NCBI GenBank assembly: GCA_029224465.1
Contig: JAQXUQ010000008.1
Location: 17,272-81,271 of the forward strand
Direction: 5' to 3'
Source: Bacillota bacterium
Lineage (GTDB): Bacteria > Bacillota > Clostridia > Lachnospirales > Lachnospiraceae
Length of the DNA: 64,000 bases
The notes under the pieces were generated by a model that saw nothing but the letters and a program-made list of their open reading frames with translations, did not search any database and was not told the origin of the DNA. Position 1 is the first letter of the stretch. The number at the start of each line of letters is the position of its first letter. Both the position numbers and the translations under genes were made by a program. Below are positions 1 through 9,221 of the stretch, piece by piece.

Positions 1-833
1 TGGTGGACGCGTTCAACCAGGTGCTCGGCAGAATGCGCGCGCTCGATGAATCCAGACAGGAATTCGTATCCAATGTCTCGCATGAGCTGAAAACACCGAT
101 GACTTCGATGAAAGTTCTTGCGGATTCCCTGCTGCAGCAGGGCGATGCGGTACCGGCCGAGATGTACAGGGAATTTTTGCAGGATATCGACAATGAGCTC
201 GACCGCGAGAACAAGATGATCAGCGAGCTTTTGAATCTTGCCAAAATGGACCGGCGGCAGGTGACGATGAATATTTCTCAGGTCAATGTCAATGACCTGC
301 TGGAGATTATATTGAAGCGTGTCCGGCCGCTTGCAATGCAGCGGGATATCGAAATGACGCTGGTCAGCGAGCGGGAGGTTACCGCGGAAATCGATGAAGT
401 GAAGATGACAATGGTGTTCACGAACCTGATCGAAAACGCGGTGAAATATAACAAGGATCATGGGAAAGTCAAAGTCACTGTAAATTCGGATCACAAGAAT
501 GTGATTGTTACGGTTGAAGATACCGGCATCGGAATACCGGAGAAATCGATCGGACGGATCTATGAACGTTTTTACCGCGTAGACAAATCCAGATCGAGGG
601 AAATCGGCGGAACGGGGCTGGGACTGTCGATTACAAAGAGCGCGATTCTGCTGCATAAAGGGCAGATCGATGTAGAAAGCAAAGAGAATGTCGGGACGAA
701 GTTTACGGTTACAATTCCGATCAAACATTCTCCGGAACAGGCGCCTGCGCGGATTTCCGCGCAGGATGTCATGAAGAAATATATTGGAGAGCTGAAGCTG
801 CCGCATGGACATGAAGAGAAGAAGGTCAACTGA
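1..833 (+). CDS. Sensor histidine kinase, C-terminal part (5' end outside window)
   Basis: Membrane-bound two-component sensor kinase, of which only the cytoplasmic part is visible. The frame is open at the left edge, so the GTG at position 3 is not a true start. In order: the last ~12 residues of a HAMP linker (AFNQVLGRM), an H-box SNVSHELKTP with the phospho-acceptor His at visible residue 27, an N-box NLIENAVKYN, a G1 box DTGIGIP, an F-box YERFYRVDKSRSRE and a G2 box GGTGLGLSI. All catalytic motifs are intact. The layout matches PhoR/WalK-like kinases of Firmicutes; the partner response regulator would lie upstream, outside the window. The 3' end overlaps the next gene by 29 bases, so the two are translationally coupled. 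The kinase assignment is very secure. Its signal is unknown. Confidence 0.95.
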   Translation, partial: VDAFNQVLGRMRALDESRQEFVSNVSHELKTPMTSMKVLADSLLQQGDAVPAEMYREFLQDIDNELDRENKMISELLNLAKMDRRQVTMNISQVNVNDLLEIILKRVRPLAMQRDIEMTLVSEREVTAEIDEVKMTMVFTNLIENAVKYNKDHGKVKVTVNSDHKNVIVTVEDTGIGIPEKSIGRIYERFYRVDKSRSREIGGTGLGLSITKSAILLHKGQIDVESKENVGTKFTVTIPIKHSPEQAPARISAQDVMKKYIGELKLPHGHEEKKVN

Positions 834-1791
834 ATACAGAACACGCAGCCTGTGCATCTGTCTCGTTCTGTGCGTCATTCTCACCGTGTGCGGCTGTTCT
901 TCCGGGCGGAAAAACAAAGAGGACGAAGCGCATGGCGCGTTCTGTCTGTATTATGTGAGCAAAGACGCGGATGCCGTCATTCCTGTTGATTATGACCTGC
1001 AGACGCCGGATGAAAGAGAAAAGTCCGTGCGGGAAATACTGGATAAGCTTTCTCAGCAGCCGGATTCAGTGGATTACAGGGCGCCGATCCAGGGTTTTAC
1101 CGTCAGCTCATATAAGCTGTCCGGCCGGACACTGACCATTGACTTTTCGGCGGATTACCGCTCACAGGATCAGGTGCGGGAAATCCTTGCAAGGACGGCG
1201 ATTGTGAATACGCTCTGTCAGATTCCCGGCATCGAAAAGGTTACTTTTACATCGGAAAACACACCGCTTTCCGATGCGGACGGCACATTGCTTACGAACA
1301 TGAGCGAAGATCAGTTTATCAACAATTCGGGAAGCGAGATCCGGGGGTATGAGAGAATCCGTCTGCATTTGTTTTTCGCGAATCAGAAAGGAGACCGGCT
1401 CGTCGATACTTACCGGAATGTCGTCTATAACAGCAACATCGCGCCCGAGAGACTGATCGTCGAGCAGGTGCTCAAGGGGCCGAACAGCGATGCTGTCTAT
1501 CCGACACTTAATAAAGACACAAAAGTGCTTTCTGTCACGACGCGTGACGGCGTCTGCTATGTAAATCTGGACAGCACGTTTCTTACAGAGCCGTACAATG
1601 TAACGCCGCAGGTTGCGGTCTATTCCCTGGTCAATTCGCTGACGCAGCTTTCTACGGTCAGCAAGGTGCAGTTTTCCGTTGAAGGTAAAACAGCGGATTC
1701 TTTCATGGAGACCATGAGCCTGCAGAACACTTACGAAGAAAATACTGATCTGACGTCTGCCTACGAAGAATCCGGCAGTTCGGAGCAGTAA
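805..1791 (+). CDS. GerMN-domain lipoprotein
   Basis: Predicted exported lipoprotein of 328 residues. A basic N-terminus and hydrophobic segment (residues 15-29) end in a lipobox VCGC with the acceptor Cys at residue 31. Two GerMN (sporulation/germination) modules follow. The first spans roughly residues 48-150 (contains the repeat-type core LTIDFSADYRS) and the second roughly residues 185-300 (contains VCYVNLDSTFL). GerMN modules are found in GerM of Bacillus and in LpqB, where they act at the cell surface; no enzymatic activity is known. Its start lies inside the histidine kinase gene, which suggests it works with that kinase as a surface sensor or accessory, as LpqB does with MtrB. That link is inference from context. 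An ATG two codons downstream is an equally possible start. Confidence 0.85.
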   Translation: MDMKRRRSTEYRTRSLCICLVLCVILTVCGCSSGRKNKEDEAHGAFCLYYVSKDADAVIPVDYDLQTPDEREKSVREILDKLSQQPDSVDYRAPIQGFTVSSYKLSGRTLTIDFSADYRSQDQVREILARTAIVNTLCQIPGIEKVTFTSENTPLSDADGTLLTNMSEDQFINNSGSEIRGYERIRLHLFFANQKGDRLVDTYRNVVYNSNIAPERLIVEQVLKGPNSDAVYPTLNKDTKVLSVTTRDGVCYVNLDSTFLTEPYNVTPQVAVYSLVNSLTQLSTVSKVQFSVEGKTADSFMETMSLQNTYEENTDLTSAYEESGSSEQ

Positions 1792-1828
1792 ATGAAATGA
1801 TATTCCGAAAACGAAAGAGGTGAGCCTT

Positions 1829-3916
1829 ATGCGCCGTCCGCTCTGTGCGCTTGCACTGGCTGTAACGGCGGTCATGTATCTGGTTTTGCGGTTTCTGCCA
1901 CCGGTGCTGCCGGACTATGAAGAGTTTGACGGCAGAACCGTGCGGCTGCAGGGAAGAGTCCTTTCGAAAGAGTACCGCGTATCACAAAGCGGTAGTATCT
2001 CCCTTCTTTTCACTTTGGGCAATATTCAGTGTCTGTCCGGACCCTCCACGAAAAACCATGTCCTTGTGAGGGTTCCTGTTACCGAGAATGACAAAAAAAC
2101 TGAATATGCAGGCAGTACGGCGCGTGCTCCCGGGGGAATCCCTGGGGCGCCGGAAGATGACAGGGCGCCGATCGGCGCGCTTATCTGTGTTACCGGAAAG
2201 ATGCGCGCTTTTGAAACCGCACGCAATCCCGGCGAGTTTGACGCCCGGCTCTATTACCGGACGCTGGGGTGTGATTTTTCACTCTCCGGCGCACGGGTCA
2301 CGGCAGTGAACGGGCAGAGAAGGGTGATCGCGGACACTTTGTACAGACTCCGGAGAGCAATGGCCGCGATATTTGACCGGTGTCTTTCAAAGGAAGATGC
2401 TTCTGTCATGAAAGCACTGCTTCTTGGTGAAAAGGGATGGCTGGATCAGGAAACGAAGGATTTGTACAGGAGAAGCGGGATTATCCATATTCTGGCGGTT
2501 TCAGGCCTTCATATCTCACTTGTCGGCCTTGGCATTACAGGACTTCTGCGCCAAATACATGCGCCGAAATTTCTGCAAAGGCTCCTTGCGCCTCTTATTG
2601 TCACCATCTACTGCCTGATGGCCGGCCTCGGGCCTTCCTCTGTCCGCGCTCTGATCATGTACCTGACCGGCGCTTTGGGATACCGGATCGGAAGGACGCC
2701 GGATTTCCTGACAAGTCTCTCGCTTGCGGAAATCTTTCTTCTGATCCGTCAGCCGCTGTATCTTTATCATACAGGCTTTTTGTTTTCGTTCGCAGCGGCG
2801 CTTTCGATCGGCGCTCTGATGCCGGTGCTGCCCGGGAAAGCCGGAAAAGCTCTGGCCATCCCCGCGCTTACACTTCCTGTATATATGGTCAGCGGATATA
2901 CGTTTCCTCTTGCAGGTGTTTTCCTGAACTTTCTTGTTCTGCCCTTTATGCAGACATTGATGATTTCCGGGGGAGTCGTTCTTGCCGCAGGAACCCTGTC
3001 CGTGCGTGCCGGCAGGCTGAGCGCACTTTTCTGCCACATTATACTGTATTTTTATAAAGCGCTCTGCACAATTTCGCAGACAGCCGCGGCGCGGCAATTT
3101 GCGGTCGGCCACGCGCAGCCTGCCAAGCTGCTGATATACCTTGCCATCATTGCCGGAATTACCGCATTTTCGCGGCGGATCCCCGGACGGCTTCGAAGCT
3201 TGTGCCTGCTTGCGTCGATGCTGTTTCTTATAACGCGCCATGCGGGGAATTTTCGCCTGTTTTTCCTGGATGTAGGGCAGGGAGACGGCATTGTTCTCGA
3301 ATATCGGGGACATGCGATACTGATCGACGCAGGAAGCTCCGATCGAAACGCGCTTGAAGAGTACACGGTGGAGCCGTATCTGTTTTACGAAAAAATAGAG
3401 GCGCTTGACTTTGTGGTGGTTACGCATCCGGACCAGGACCACTGCGGAGCAGTGAAGGAGCTGCTGGAGAGACAGGGTTCAGGGGCGCCGAAGGTTCGGA
3501 TGCTGCTTCTGCCTTCCTGCAAAGAAAGCGCCAGAGAAAAAGCATACAGGGAGCTTCTTGACGCAGCCGCCCGCGCCGGCGTCCCCGCAGGATATCTTGA
3601 GACGAATAGGAGCCTTCGCGCAGGCGGTCTTATGATCACCTGCCTGCATCCGGAAAAGGACAGCGCTTATCAGGAAAGCAACGCCATGTCTGTAACGCTG
3701 CTGGTTTCCTATGGAAAATTCCGGGCGCTTTTAACAGGAGATCTGGACGGAGAAGGCGAAAAACACTGCCTCTCCGTGATTCGATCCCAATACGGCGATA
3801 CGCTTTCCGGTCACGGTTTTAAAAGCCGCGCACCACGGGTCATCGGGAGCTACATCGGAAGATTTCCTGACAACTCTGCGGCCCTCCTGGACTGTGATCT
3901 CCTGCGGAAGAAATAA
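1829..3916 (+). CDS. comEC: ComEC/Rec2 competence protein, frameshifted near its C-terminus
   Basis: DNA-uptake channel protein of the competence machinery, which would carry single-stranded DNA across the membrane. Visible are an N-terminal hydrophobic segment and a DUF4131-like soluble domain, the multi-span Competence domain with the motif SGLHISLVGLG, and a metallo-beta-lactamase-like domain with VGQGDG, ILIDAGSSD and the metal motif THPDQDH. The frame then runs into an unrelated tail from about base 3815 and stops at 3916, so the second metal motif AHHGS and the last ~80 residues are lost. They lie in the +1 frame (see next entry). A GTG at 1820 gives a longer start, but the SD-like AAAGAGGTG overlaps that codon and is well placed for the ATG at 1829. 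As read, the MBL domain would be inactive. Confidence 0.9.
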   Translation: MRRPLCALALAVTAVMYLVLRFLPPVLPDYEEFDGRTVRLQGRVLSKEYRVSQSGSISLLFTLGNIQCLSGPSTKNHVLVRVPVTENDKKTEYAGSTARAPGGIPGAPEDDRAPIGALICVTGKMRAFETARNPGEFDARLYYRTLGCDFSLSGARVTAVNGQRRVIADTLYRLRRAMAAIFDRCLSKEDASVMKALLLGEKGWLDQETKDLYRRSGIIHILAVSGLHISLVGLGITGLLRQIHAPKFLQRLLAPLIVTIYCLMAGLGPSSVRALIMYLTGALGYRIGRTPDFLTSLSLAEIFLLIRQPLYLYHTGFLFSFAAALSIGALMPVLPGKAGKALAIPALTLPVYMVSGYTFPLAGVFLNFLVLPFMQTLMISGGVVLAAGTLSVRAGRLSALFCHIILYFYKALCTISQTAAARQFAVGHAQPAKLLIYLAIIAGITAFSRRIPGRLRSLCLLASMLFLITRHAGNFRLFFLDVGQGDGIVLEYRGHAILIDAGSSDRNALEEYTVEPYLFYEKIEALDFVVVTHPDQDHCGAVKELLERQGSGAPKVRMLLLPSCKESAREKAYRELLDAAARAGVPAGYLETNRSLRAGGLMITCLHPEKDSAYQESNAMSVTLLVSYGKFRALLTGDLDGEGEKHCLSVIRSQYGDTLSGHGFKSRAPRVIGSYIGRFPDNSAALLDCDLLRKK

Positions 3917-4058
3917 TCCGTACGGACATCCGCACAAAGAGACCATCCGGAGACTTCGAAAGTGCGGCAGCCGGATTCTGGATACCAGAGAGTGCGGGGG
4001 GATTTGTTTTGAAACCGATGGAAACCGCGTCTTCATCAGCAGAACGCAAAAACCATGA
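3816..4058 (+). pseudogene. comEC: Out-of-frame C-terminal end of comEC
   Basis: This stretch, read in the frame +1 relative to the upstream comEC frame, continues the ComEC metallo-beta-lactamase domain without a gap: VLKAAHHGSSGATSEDF, then VISCGRNNPYGHPHKET, then a final segment ending SRTQKP and a TGA at 4056-4058. It has no start or ribosome binding site of its own. An intact gene would run 1829-4058 with one base fewer, most simply within the GG or TTTT run at 3815-3820. This may be a real inactivating mutation, phase variation, a +1 recoding event, or an assembly/sequencing error. The sequence alone cannot decide. Confidence 0.85.
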
Positions 4059-4083
4059 CAAGACGGCGGGCGGATTGTATAAT
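4055..4083 (+). promoter_or_regulatory. Promoter for holA
   Basis: ATGACA (-35, 4055-4060), exactly 17 bases, then a perfect TATAAT (-10, 4078-4083). The predicted start of transcription is near 4090, just ahead of holA. The -35 lies in the final codons of the out-of-frame comEC tail. Confidence 0.7.
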
Positions 4084-4101
4084 GAATAGACAGGTATTCC
4101 T

Positions 4102-5151
4102 ATGGCAGTGAAAAAGAACGAACAAAAATATGCGGACAGCGTCCGCCTGCTGGAACAGCAGATCTCGCGCGGTGAATTTCAGAGAGTATATCTTCTGTAC
4201 GGGGATCAGGCGTATCTGCGGCTGCAAAACCGGGACAAAATCACGGACGCGGCATTGCCCGGCGGCCGGGGGATGAACTATTCGTACTTTACAGGTACGG
4301 GCTTTACTACAGAAGAAGTGATTGATATCGCGCAGACGCTGCCGTTTTTCGCGGACAGGCGGGTGATCGCGATCGAGAACTCGTGGCTTTTCGAAAAGAC
4401 CGGAGAGGCACTGGACCTGCTCACGGATTTTATTTCGAAGCTGCCGGAAACGACCGTGCTGATTTTCTCTCAGGAGGAAGTAAACCGCACGACAAAGCTG
4501 TATAAAGCGATCAGCCGGAACGGATTTGTACTGCCTTGCACGGAGCCGGATGAAAGGCTCTGCAGGAAGCTTTTGACAGACAGGTGCAAAGAGGCGGGGC
4601 TTACACTTACAAACGAAGCGTTTTCCCTGCTTTCGGAGTACGCGGGAAGCGACCTTATGAACGCCGTCAACGAGACGGACAAGGTCATCGGTTACTGCTT
4701 CGGAAGGTCCGAGATCACAGCGGAGGATGTGCGCGCGGTTTGCAGCGAACGCATTCAGGACAGTATTTTTGATCTGATTGCCGCAGTCATGCGAAGCGAT
4801 GCTGATACGGCGTTCGCACTATATCATAACATGCTGCTTCTGCAGACCCCGCCGCAGCAGATTCTTGCTCTTATGATCCGGCAGCTCAACCAGCTTCTCG
4901 AAGTCGGAGAACTGATCCGGCAGGGTAAGCCGGATCAGGAAATTGCTTCGGTCACCGGACTGAATTTCTATGTGCTGACGAAAAAAATCCGCCCCTCGCT
5001 GCGCGGACATACGCTGCGCGGACTCATGGATGCGCTGCAGCGCTGTGTGCAGGCGGACTATGAATACAAACGCGGGAAGATCGGGGACAGGCTTGCCGTG
5101 GAGGTGCTGATTGCCGAAATCACACGGAAAGCGGAGGCACCCCGGACATAG
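4102..5151 (+). CDS. holA: DNA polymerase III subunit delta
   Basis: Delta subunit of the clamp loader (349 residues, the usual family length). It opens the beta sliding clamp so that the loader can place it on primed DNA. The N-terminal AAA+-like module has the delta-typical YLLYGDQAYL near residue 33 and VIAIENSWLF further on, with a degenerate nucleotide site as expected for a delta subunit that does not hydrolyse ATP. The C-terminal collar region includes the conserved segment QQILALMIRQLNQLLEV. It stands behind comEC, the usual neighbour in Clostridia (comEC-holA). Its own promoter lies just upstream, so the comEC lesion need not affect its expression. Confidence 0.93.
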   Translation: MAVKKNEQKYADSVRLLEQQISRGEFQRVYLLYGDQAYLRLQNRDKITDAALPGGRGMNYSYFTGTGFTTEEVIDIAQTLPFFADRRVIAIENSWLFEKTGEALDLLTDFISKLPETTVLIFSQEEVNRTTKLYKAISRNGFVLPCTEPDERLCRKLLTDRCKEAGLTLTNEAFSLLSEYAGSDLMNAVNETDKVIGYCFGRSEITAEDVRAVCSERIQDSIFDLIAAVMRSDADTAFALYHNMLLLQTPPQQILALMIRQLNQLLEVGELIRQGKPDQEIASVTGLNFYVLTKKIRPSLRGHTLRGLMDALQRCVQADYEYKRGKIGDRLAVEVLIAEITRKAEAPRT

Positions 5152-5231
5152 ACCGGACGGGAAGGCGGGGGCCGCCTGAATTTACAGGGAAGCCGCGCCG
5201 GTTTTACCGGGCGATGGAAGGAAGATGAAAA

Positions 5232-5792
5232 ATGGAGACTAGAAAAGTAAAGATACTGGGCCGGTACAGACATTTCAAGGGAAAGCTTTATCAGGTGCTT
5301 CTTATCGCTTGCGAGGAGGCTACCGGACGGAGAGTCGTGGTTTATCAGGCATTGTATGGTGATTACGGTTTTTTTGTGCGCCCGGAAGACGAATTCCTCA
5401 GTGAAGTGGATCATGTCAAATACCCCGGTGCTGTTGCCCGCTACCGCTTTGAGGAAGTGGAAGACGGGGAACAGGAGGAGAAAATGCCACAGGAACAACC
5501 TGCAGCAGAAAAGGCACAGGTATATGTGAACGCGGCACCGGAAGATTCGACACTTGATCCTCTGGTTGAAGCTTTTCTCGACGCGAAGGACATGCAGGAG
5601 AAGCTGGACGCACTGACAGCACTCCGTCCGAGGATTACGAATGATATGATCGACACGATGGCAGTCGCAGCCGGCCTTGAGATCGGACCCGGTGATGTAC
5701 AGAAAAGATATGAGGATCTGCGTGACTGTCTTCTTACCATCGACCGGTACGAGCCGCCTCGTGGCAGGCTTCGCGGAAATCCGGAGAAATAA
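5232..5792 (+). CDS. DUF1653 domain protein
   Basis: Protein of 186 residues. Residues ~6-62 form a DUF1653 domain (GRYRHFKGKLYQVLLIA, VVYQALYGDYGFFVRP, then the terminal FLSEVDHVKYP). DUF1653 is a small beta-rich domain of unknown function found alone in many bacteria. Here it is followed by an acidic linker (residues ~75-110, EDGEQEEK...) and a helical C-terminal region of ~75 residues. That region resembles the tail often seen on the Lachnospiraceae versions. The start is supported by GGAAGG nine bases upstream. It could be co-transcribed with holA (80-base gap without a clear terminator). No function can be assigned. Confidence 0.8.
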   Translation: METRKVKILGRYRHFKGKLYQVLLIACEEATGRRVVVYQALYGDYGFFVRPEDEFLSEVDHVKYPGAVARYRFEEVEDGEQEEKMPQEQPAAEKAQVYVNAAPEDSTLDPLVEAFLDAKDMQEKLDALTALRPRITNDMIDTMAVAAGLEIGPGDVQKRYEDLRDCLLTIDRYEPPRGRLRGNPEK

Positions 5793-5854
5793 GTTCTGCG
5801 GAGCCGGTCTTTATGGCAGTGCGGCGCAATAAAATAAGCTGGAAGGGCTGAAAA

Positions 5855-6886
5855 ATGAAATTATTATCGATCTGTGTACCTTGCTACAACTCGGAAGCGT
5901 ATATGTCCAGATGCATTGACTCGCTTCTTGCAGGAGGCGAAGATGTGGAAATCATCATTGTGGATGACGGCTCCAAAGACCGGACCGCGGAGATCGCGGA
6001 CCGGTATCAGGTGCTGCATCCCAATCTCGTCCGTGTCATTCACAAAGAGAACGGAGGACACGGCAGCGCGGTCAATACCGGAATCGAAAATGCGACCGGT
6101 GTGTTTTTCAAGGTGGTTGACAGTGACGACAGGCTTAAACAGAGCGCGTATCTGAAGGTGCTGGACAAGCTCAGGGAACTTTCGGGAGCAAGCCCGCAGC
6201 TGGATATGCTGCTATGCAATTACGTCTATGACAAGGAAGGCGAAAAAAAACATAAGGTCATCCACTATCGCAGCACACTTCCGACCGACAAAATGTTCAC
6301 ATGGGAAGATGTCGGACATTTCCGGAAGGGACATTATATTCTCATGCATTCGGTGATCTTCCGGACAAAGCTTCTGCGTGAGTGCGGCGTCCGCCTTCCG
6401 GAACACTGCTTCTATGTGGATAACATCTATGTTTTTGAGCCGCTGCCGTACGTACGGAACATGTACTACATGGATCTGAATCTGTATTACTATTACATCG
6501 GCCGCGTGGATCAGTCCGTCAACCAGAAAGTCATGATTTCCAGAATTGACCAGCAGCTGCGCGTCAACAAGCTGATGATCGATTATTATACGGATAAGGA
6601 AAATCAGCCGAAGATCAACGCGCACCCGCAGCTGCGCAAATATATGTACAATTATCTGGAGATTATCACGACGATTTCCTGCGTGCTTGCGATTCTGGCC
6701 AACACACCGGAAGATCTGAAGAAGAAAGACGATTTGTGGAAGTATCTGCGGAGCAAGGATTATTTCCTGTATCTGCGTCTGCGCAACGGCATCTTCGGCC
6801 TTGGAGTGAATCTCCCCGGCAGAGGCGGCCGTGCTCTGACAGCGGGCGGATATAAGATTGTACGTCATTTCTTCCAGTTCAATTAA
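5855..6886 (+). CDS. Family 2 glycosyltransferase
   Basis: Inverting GT-A fold glycosyltransferase of 343 residues, presumably cytoplasmic or peripheral to the membrane, transferring a sugar from a nucleotide donor onto a cell-surface glycan precursor. The N-terminal catalytic domain shows SICVPCYNSEAYM (donor site start), VEIIIVDDGSKDRT, the loop KENGGHGSAVNTGI and the metal-binding VDSDD. The C-terminal ~150 residues are helical and rich in Tyr, without obvious membrane spans. The gene is alone on its strand and ends at a strong bidirectional terminator shared with the convergent PAP2 gene. Donor and acceptor cannot be predicted. Confidence 0.88.
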   Translation: MKLLSICVPCYNSEAYMSRCIDSLLAGGEDVEIIIVDDGSKDRTAEIADRYQVLHPNLVRVIHKENGGHGSAVNTGIENATGVFFKVVDSDDRLKQSAYLKVLDKLRELSGASPQLDMLLCNYVYDKEGEKKHKVIHYRSTLPTDKMFTWEDVGHFRKGHYILMHSVIFRTKLLRECGVRLPEHCFYVDNIYVFEPLPYVRNMYYMDLNLYYYYIGRVDQSVNQKVMISRIDQQLRVNKLMIDYYTDKENQPKINAHPQLRKYMYNYLEIITTISCVLAILANTPEDLKKKDDLWKYLRSKDYFLYLRLRNGIFGLGVNLPGRGGRALTAGGYKIVRHFFQFN

Positions 6887-6901
6887 CCGCATCGAAAGTT
6901 C

Positions 6902-6946
6902 AAAAAACCTGCTGGATTTCCGAATCGGGAAATCCGGCAGGTTTTT
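6902..6946. terminator. Bidirectional terminator between convergent genes
   Basis: Inverted repeat with ~14-bp arms (CCTGCTGGATTTCC against GGAAATCCGGCAGG, one G-U pair), flanked by an A-run on the left and a T-run on the right. It can stop transcription from the glycosyltransferase (+) and from the PAP2 gene (-). Confidence 0.85.
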
Positions 6947-6976
6947 AGTGGGGTGCGCCCGGCGGCGCACGTTTCC

Positions 6977-7684
6977 TTATTCGCCCTGCAGCGGTTCCTG
7001 CTTACCCGTATTGCCGCGCAGCAGTATGCTGCTGACATGGTAGCGGAAAACAGCAAGGTAGCTGACATACGAAAGCGCGAATGCGGCAGCGACATCGAGA
7101 ACCGAGTGCTGCTTGATGAACATCGTGGAAAGGATAATCAGAATACCGATGATATTCATCGGAATCCGGAAAGCCTTTCTGTGCATCGAAGAATCTGTCC
7201 TCCAAAGGCCCAGCATGACAGCGACGGTATTGTATACGTGGATGCTGGGACAGATATTTGTCGGTGTATCCGTCTTATACAGGTGCGCAACCATGCGGGT
7301 GAACAGATTGTCCCGCGGCATTACCTGCGGACGCAGATACTGTATATTCGGAAAAACAAACGAGACCACCAGCATCACAGTCATCCCGATCATCAGGAAG
7401 ACTGAAATTCCGAGATAAGTCCTGCGGTCTTTCAGATACAGACTGATCATGTTGAACGCGATGTAGCCGAACCACATGAAATACGGAATCACAAAGTACT
7501 CGCAGAACGGGATCATGTCATCCAGAGGAGAGTGGATGACCGTGTAATGCAGTCTTGTCGCCTTTTCGAGCAGCGAAAAGATCAGTATATACATCAGCAT
7601 GAAAATCAGCATCGGCCAGGAATCCCTGGAGATGTCGCGCAACCATAAGAGCTTCTGCTTCGTTGTTTTCTTCTCCGTATTCAT
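6977..7684 (-). CDS. PAP2-family (Aur1/Ipt1-like) membrane phosphatase/transferase
   Basis: Integral membrane protein of 235 residues with about six predicted spans. It belongs to the PAP2 superfamily, subgroup resembling inositolphosphotransferases. Visible motifs are LRP (remnant of the C1 motif KX6RP), NICPSIHV (C2, PSxH with the catalytic His) and STMFIKQHSVLD (C3, H followed three residues later by Asp). The C3 Arg found in classical PAP2 phosphatases is Thr here, and the C1 Lys is not evident, as is common in this subgroup. Likely substrates are phospholipid or polyprenyl phosphates at the outer face of the membrane; the precise reaction is unknown. It is a single gene, divergent from glyA. 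Confidence 0.8.
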   Translation of the reverse strand: MNTEKKTTKQKLLWLRDISRDSWPMLIFMLMYILIFSLLEKATRLHYTVIHSPLDDMIPFCEYFVIPYFMWFGYIAFNMISLYLKDRRTYLGISVFLMIGMTVMLVVSFVFPNIQYLRPQVMPRDNLFTRMVAHLYKTDTPTNICPSIHVYNTVAVMLGLWRTDSSMHRKAFRIPMNIIGILIILSTMFIKQHSVLDVAAAFALSYVSYLAVFRYHVSSILLRGNTGKQEPLQGE

Positions 7685-7925
7685 AATACATTCTCATATA
7701 ATGATATCATTGTTATAATTACCAAAATCATACACTCCGGATTGTGGTGTTTTACATCAGTACGATAGTACACCGGCCTTTTTCAGGACGCAATATCCAA
7801 TGTGTGAAAATTGGATGATTTTTCAATAAACGGCATGCTATAATGAACGAAAACTTTGACGAATCTGATGCAGAGGTGTTCTTGTACCGGTTCAGCAGAC
7901 AGGCAGCGGCGAGGAGGCGCGGATC
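7685..7925. other. Divergent intergenic region, PAP2 gene / glyA
   Basis: This 241-base region is AT-rich in its left half. It contains the glyA promoter at 7836-7844 (see separate entry) and a GAGGAGG ribosome binding site for glyA near 7912. No short gene, riboswitch-like structure or repeat was recognised. A promoter for the leftward PAP2 gene must lie around 7690-7740 but no clear pair of boxes could be fixed. Confidence 0.5.
7836..7844 (+). promoter_or_regulatory. Extended -10 promoter of glyA
   Basis: TGC immediately followed by a perfect TATAAT (7839-7844) forms an extended -10 element. The -35 region is weak (a T-rich stretch near 7816-7824). The predicted transcript start near 7851 gives a leader of ~75 bases. 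Confidence 0.6.
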
Positions 7926-9164
7926 ATGTATTCACTGGATGAAGTAAAAAGGGAAGATCCTGAAATCGCGGAAGCGATCGTGCAGGAGATGCAGCGGCAG
8001 AATGATCATATTGAACTGATCGCTTCGGAGAACTGGGTCAGCAAGGCGGTCATGGCAGCGATGGGCAGTCCGCTGACGAACAAATACGCGGAGGGATATC
8101 CCGGACACCGCTATTACGGCGGCTGCCAGTGCGTGGACGTCGTGGAAACGCTTGCCATTGAACGCGCGAAGAAGCTTTTTGGCTGCGAATATGCCAATGT
8201 GCAGCCGCATTCCGGCGCGCAGGCAAACCTTGCGGTGGAATTCGCTGTCCTGAAGCCCGGCGATACCCTGATGGGCATGAATCTGAATCAGGGAGGGCAT
8301 CTGACACACGGATCGCCCGCGAACATCTCCGGAACATATTATAACGTCATTCCTTACGGCGTCGATGAAAACGGCTTCCTTGACTATGATGAAATGCTGC
8401 GCCTCGCCAAAGAGCATCATCCGAAGATGATCATTGCCGGCGCTTCGGCATACGCGAGGACCATCGATTTTAAAAAATTCCGTGAGGCAGCGGATGCCGC
8501 CGGCGCTGTTCTGGTCGCGGACATCGCGCATATCGCGGGACTGGTTGCGGCAGGACTGCATCCCAGCCCGTTCCCGTGGTGCGATATCGTCACAACAACA
8601 ACACATAAGACGCTGCGCGGACCCAGAGGCGGTCTGATTCTGGCGAATCAGGAAGCAGCGGACAAGTATAAACTGAACAAGGCGGTCTTCCCCGGCATTC
8701 AGGGCGGCCCGCTTGAGCACGTAATCGCAGCGAAGGCTGTCTGCTTCAAAGAGGCCCTGGATCCGTCCTTCAAGGTCTATCAGCAGAGGATACTGGATAA
8801 CGCGAAGGCACTCTCGAAGGGCCTCATGGACAGAGGAGTGCAGATTGTATCCGGAGGTACGGACAACCACCTGATGCTGATTGACCTTACAAACTTTGAC
8901 CTGACCGGCAAGGAAGTTGAAAAATGGCTCGATGACGCGCATATTACAGCGAACAAGAATACAATTCCGAATGAAAAGAGATCGCCGTTTGTAACAAGCG
9001 GCATTCGTCTAGGAACGCCTGCCGTGACGACACGGGGCATGGATCCACAGGATATGGATCAGATTGCCGAAGCAATTGCCAGCGTGATCCGGCAGAAAGA
9101 GGAAGGCATTCCGAAGGCCAGAGCAATCGTTGCCGGTCTTACGGAAAAGTATCCTCTTATTTAA
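7926..9164 (+). CDS. glyA: Serine hydroxymethyltransferase
   Basis: PLP enzyme of 412 residues interconverting serine plus tetrahydrofolate with glycine plus methylene-tetrahydrofolate, the main source of one-carbon units. Diagnostic segments are [35 protein letters not shown], and the cofactor-binding [14 protein letters not shown] with the Schiff-base Lys at residue 228. Length and order match bacterial GlyA throughout. The start is fixed by GAGGAGG at the right distance. It is monocistronic, with its own promoter and a dyad that may act as terminator at 9222-9275. Confidence 0.97.
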   Translation: MYSLDEVKREDPEIAEAIVQEMQRQNDHIELIASENWVSKAVMAAMGSPLTNKYAEGYPGHRYYGGCQCVDVVETLAIERAKKLFGCEYANVQPHSGAQANLAVEFAVLKPGDTLMGMNLNQGGHLTHGSPANISGTYYNVIPYGVDENGFLDYDEMLRLAKEHHPKMIIAGASAYARTIDFKKFREAADAAGAVLVADIAHIAGLVAAGLHPSPFPWCDIVTTTTHKTLRGPRGGLILANQEAADKYKLNKAVFPGIQGGPLEHVIAAKAVCFKEALDPSFKVYQQRILDNAKALSKGLMDRGVQIVSGGTDNHLMLIDLTNFDLTGKEVEKWLDDAHITANKNTIPNEKRSPFVTSGIRLGTPAVTTRGMDPQDMDQIAEAIASVIRQKEEGIPKARAIVAGLTEKYPLI

Positions 9165-9221
9165 GACACACGGATTTTGAATAAGTGTCTGAATTGACAA
9201 CAATATTACGAATATACAGAT

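Noticed and set aside
3813..3825. Programmed -1 ribosomal frameshift in comEC
   Set aside because: The needed shift is +1, and the run GGTTTTAAAAG does not give an in-frame X-XXY-YYZ heptamer. No stimulatory structure or upstream SD-like signal for +1 recoding was evident.
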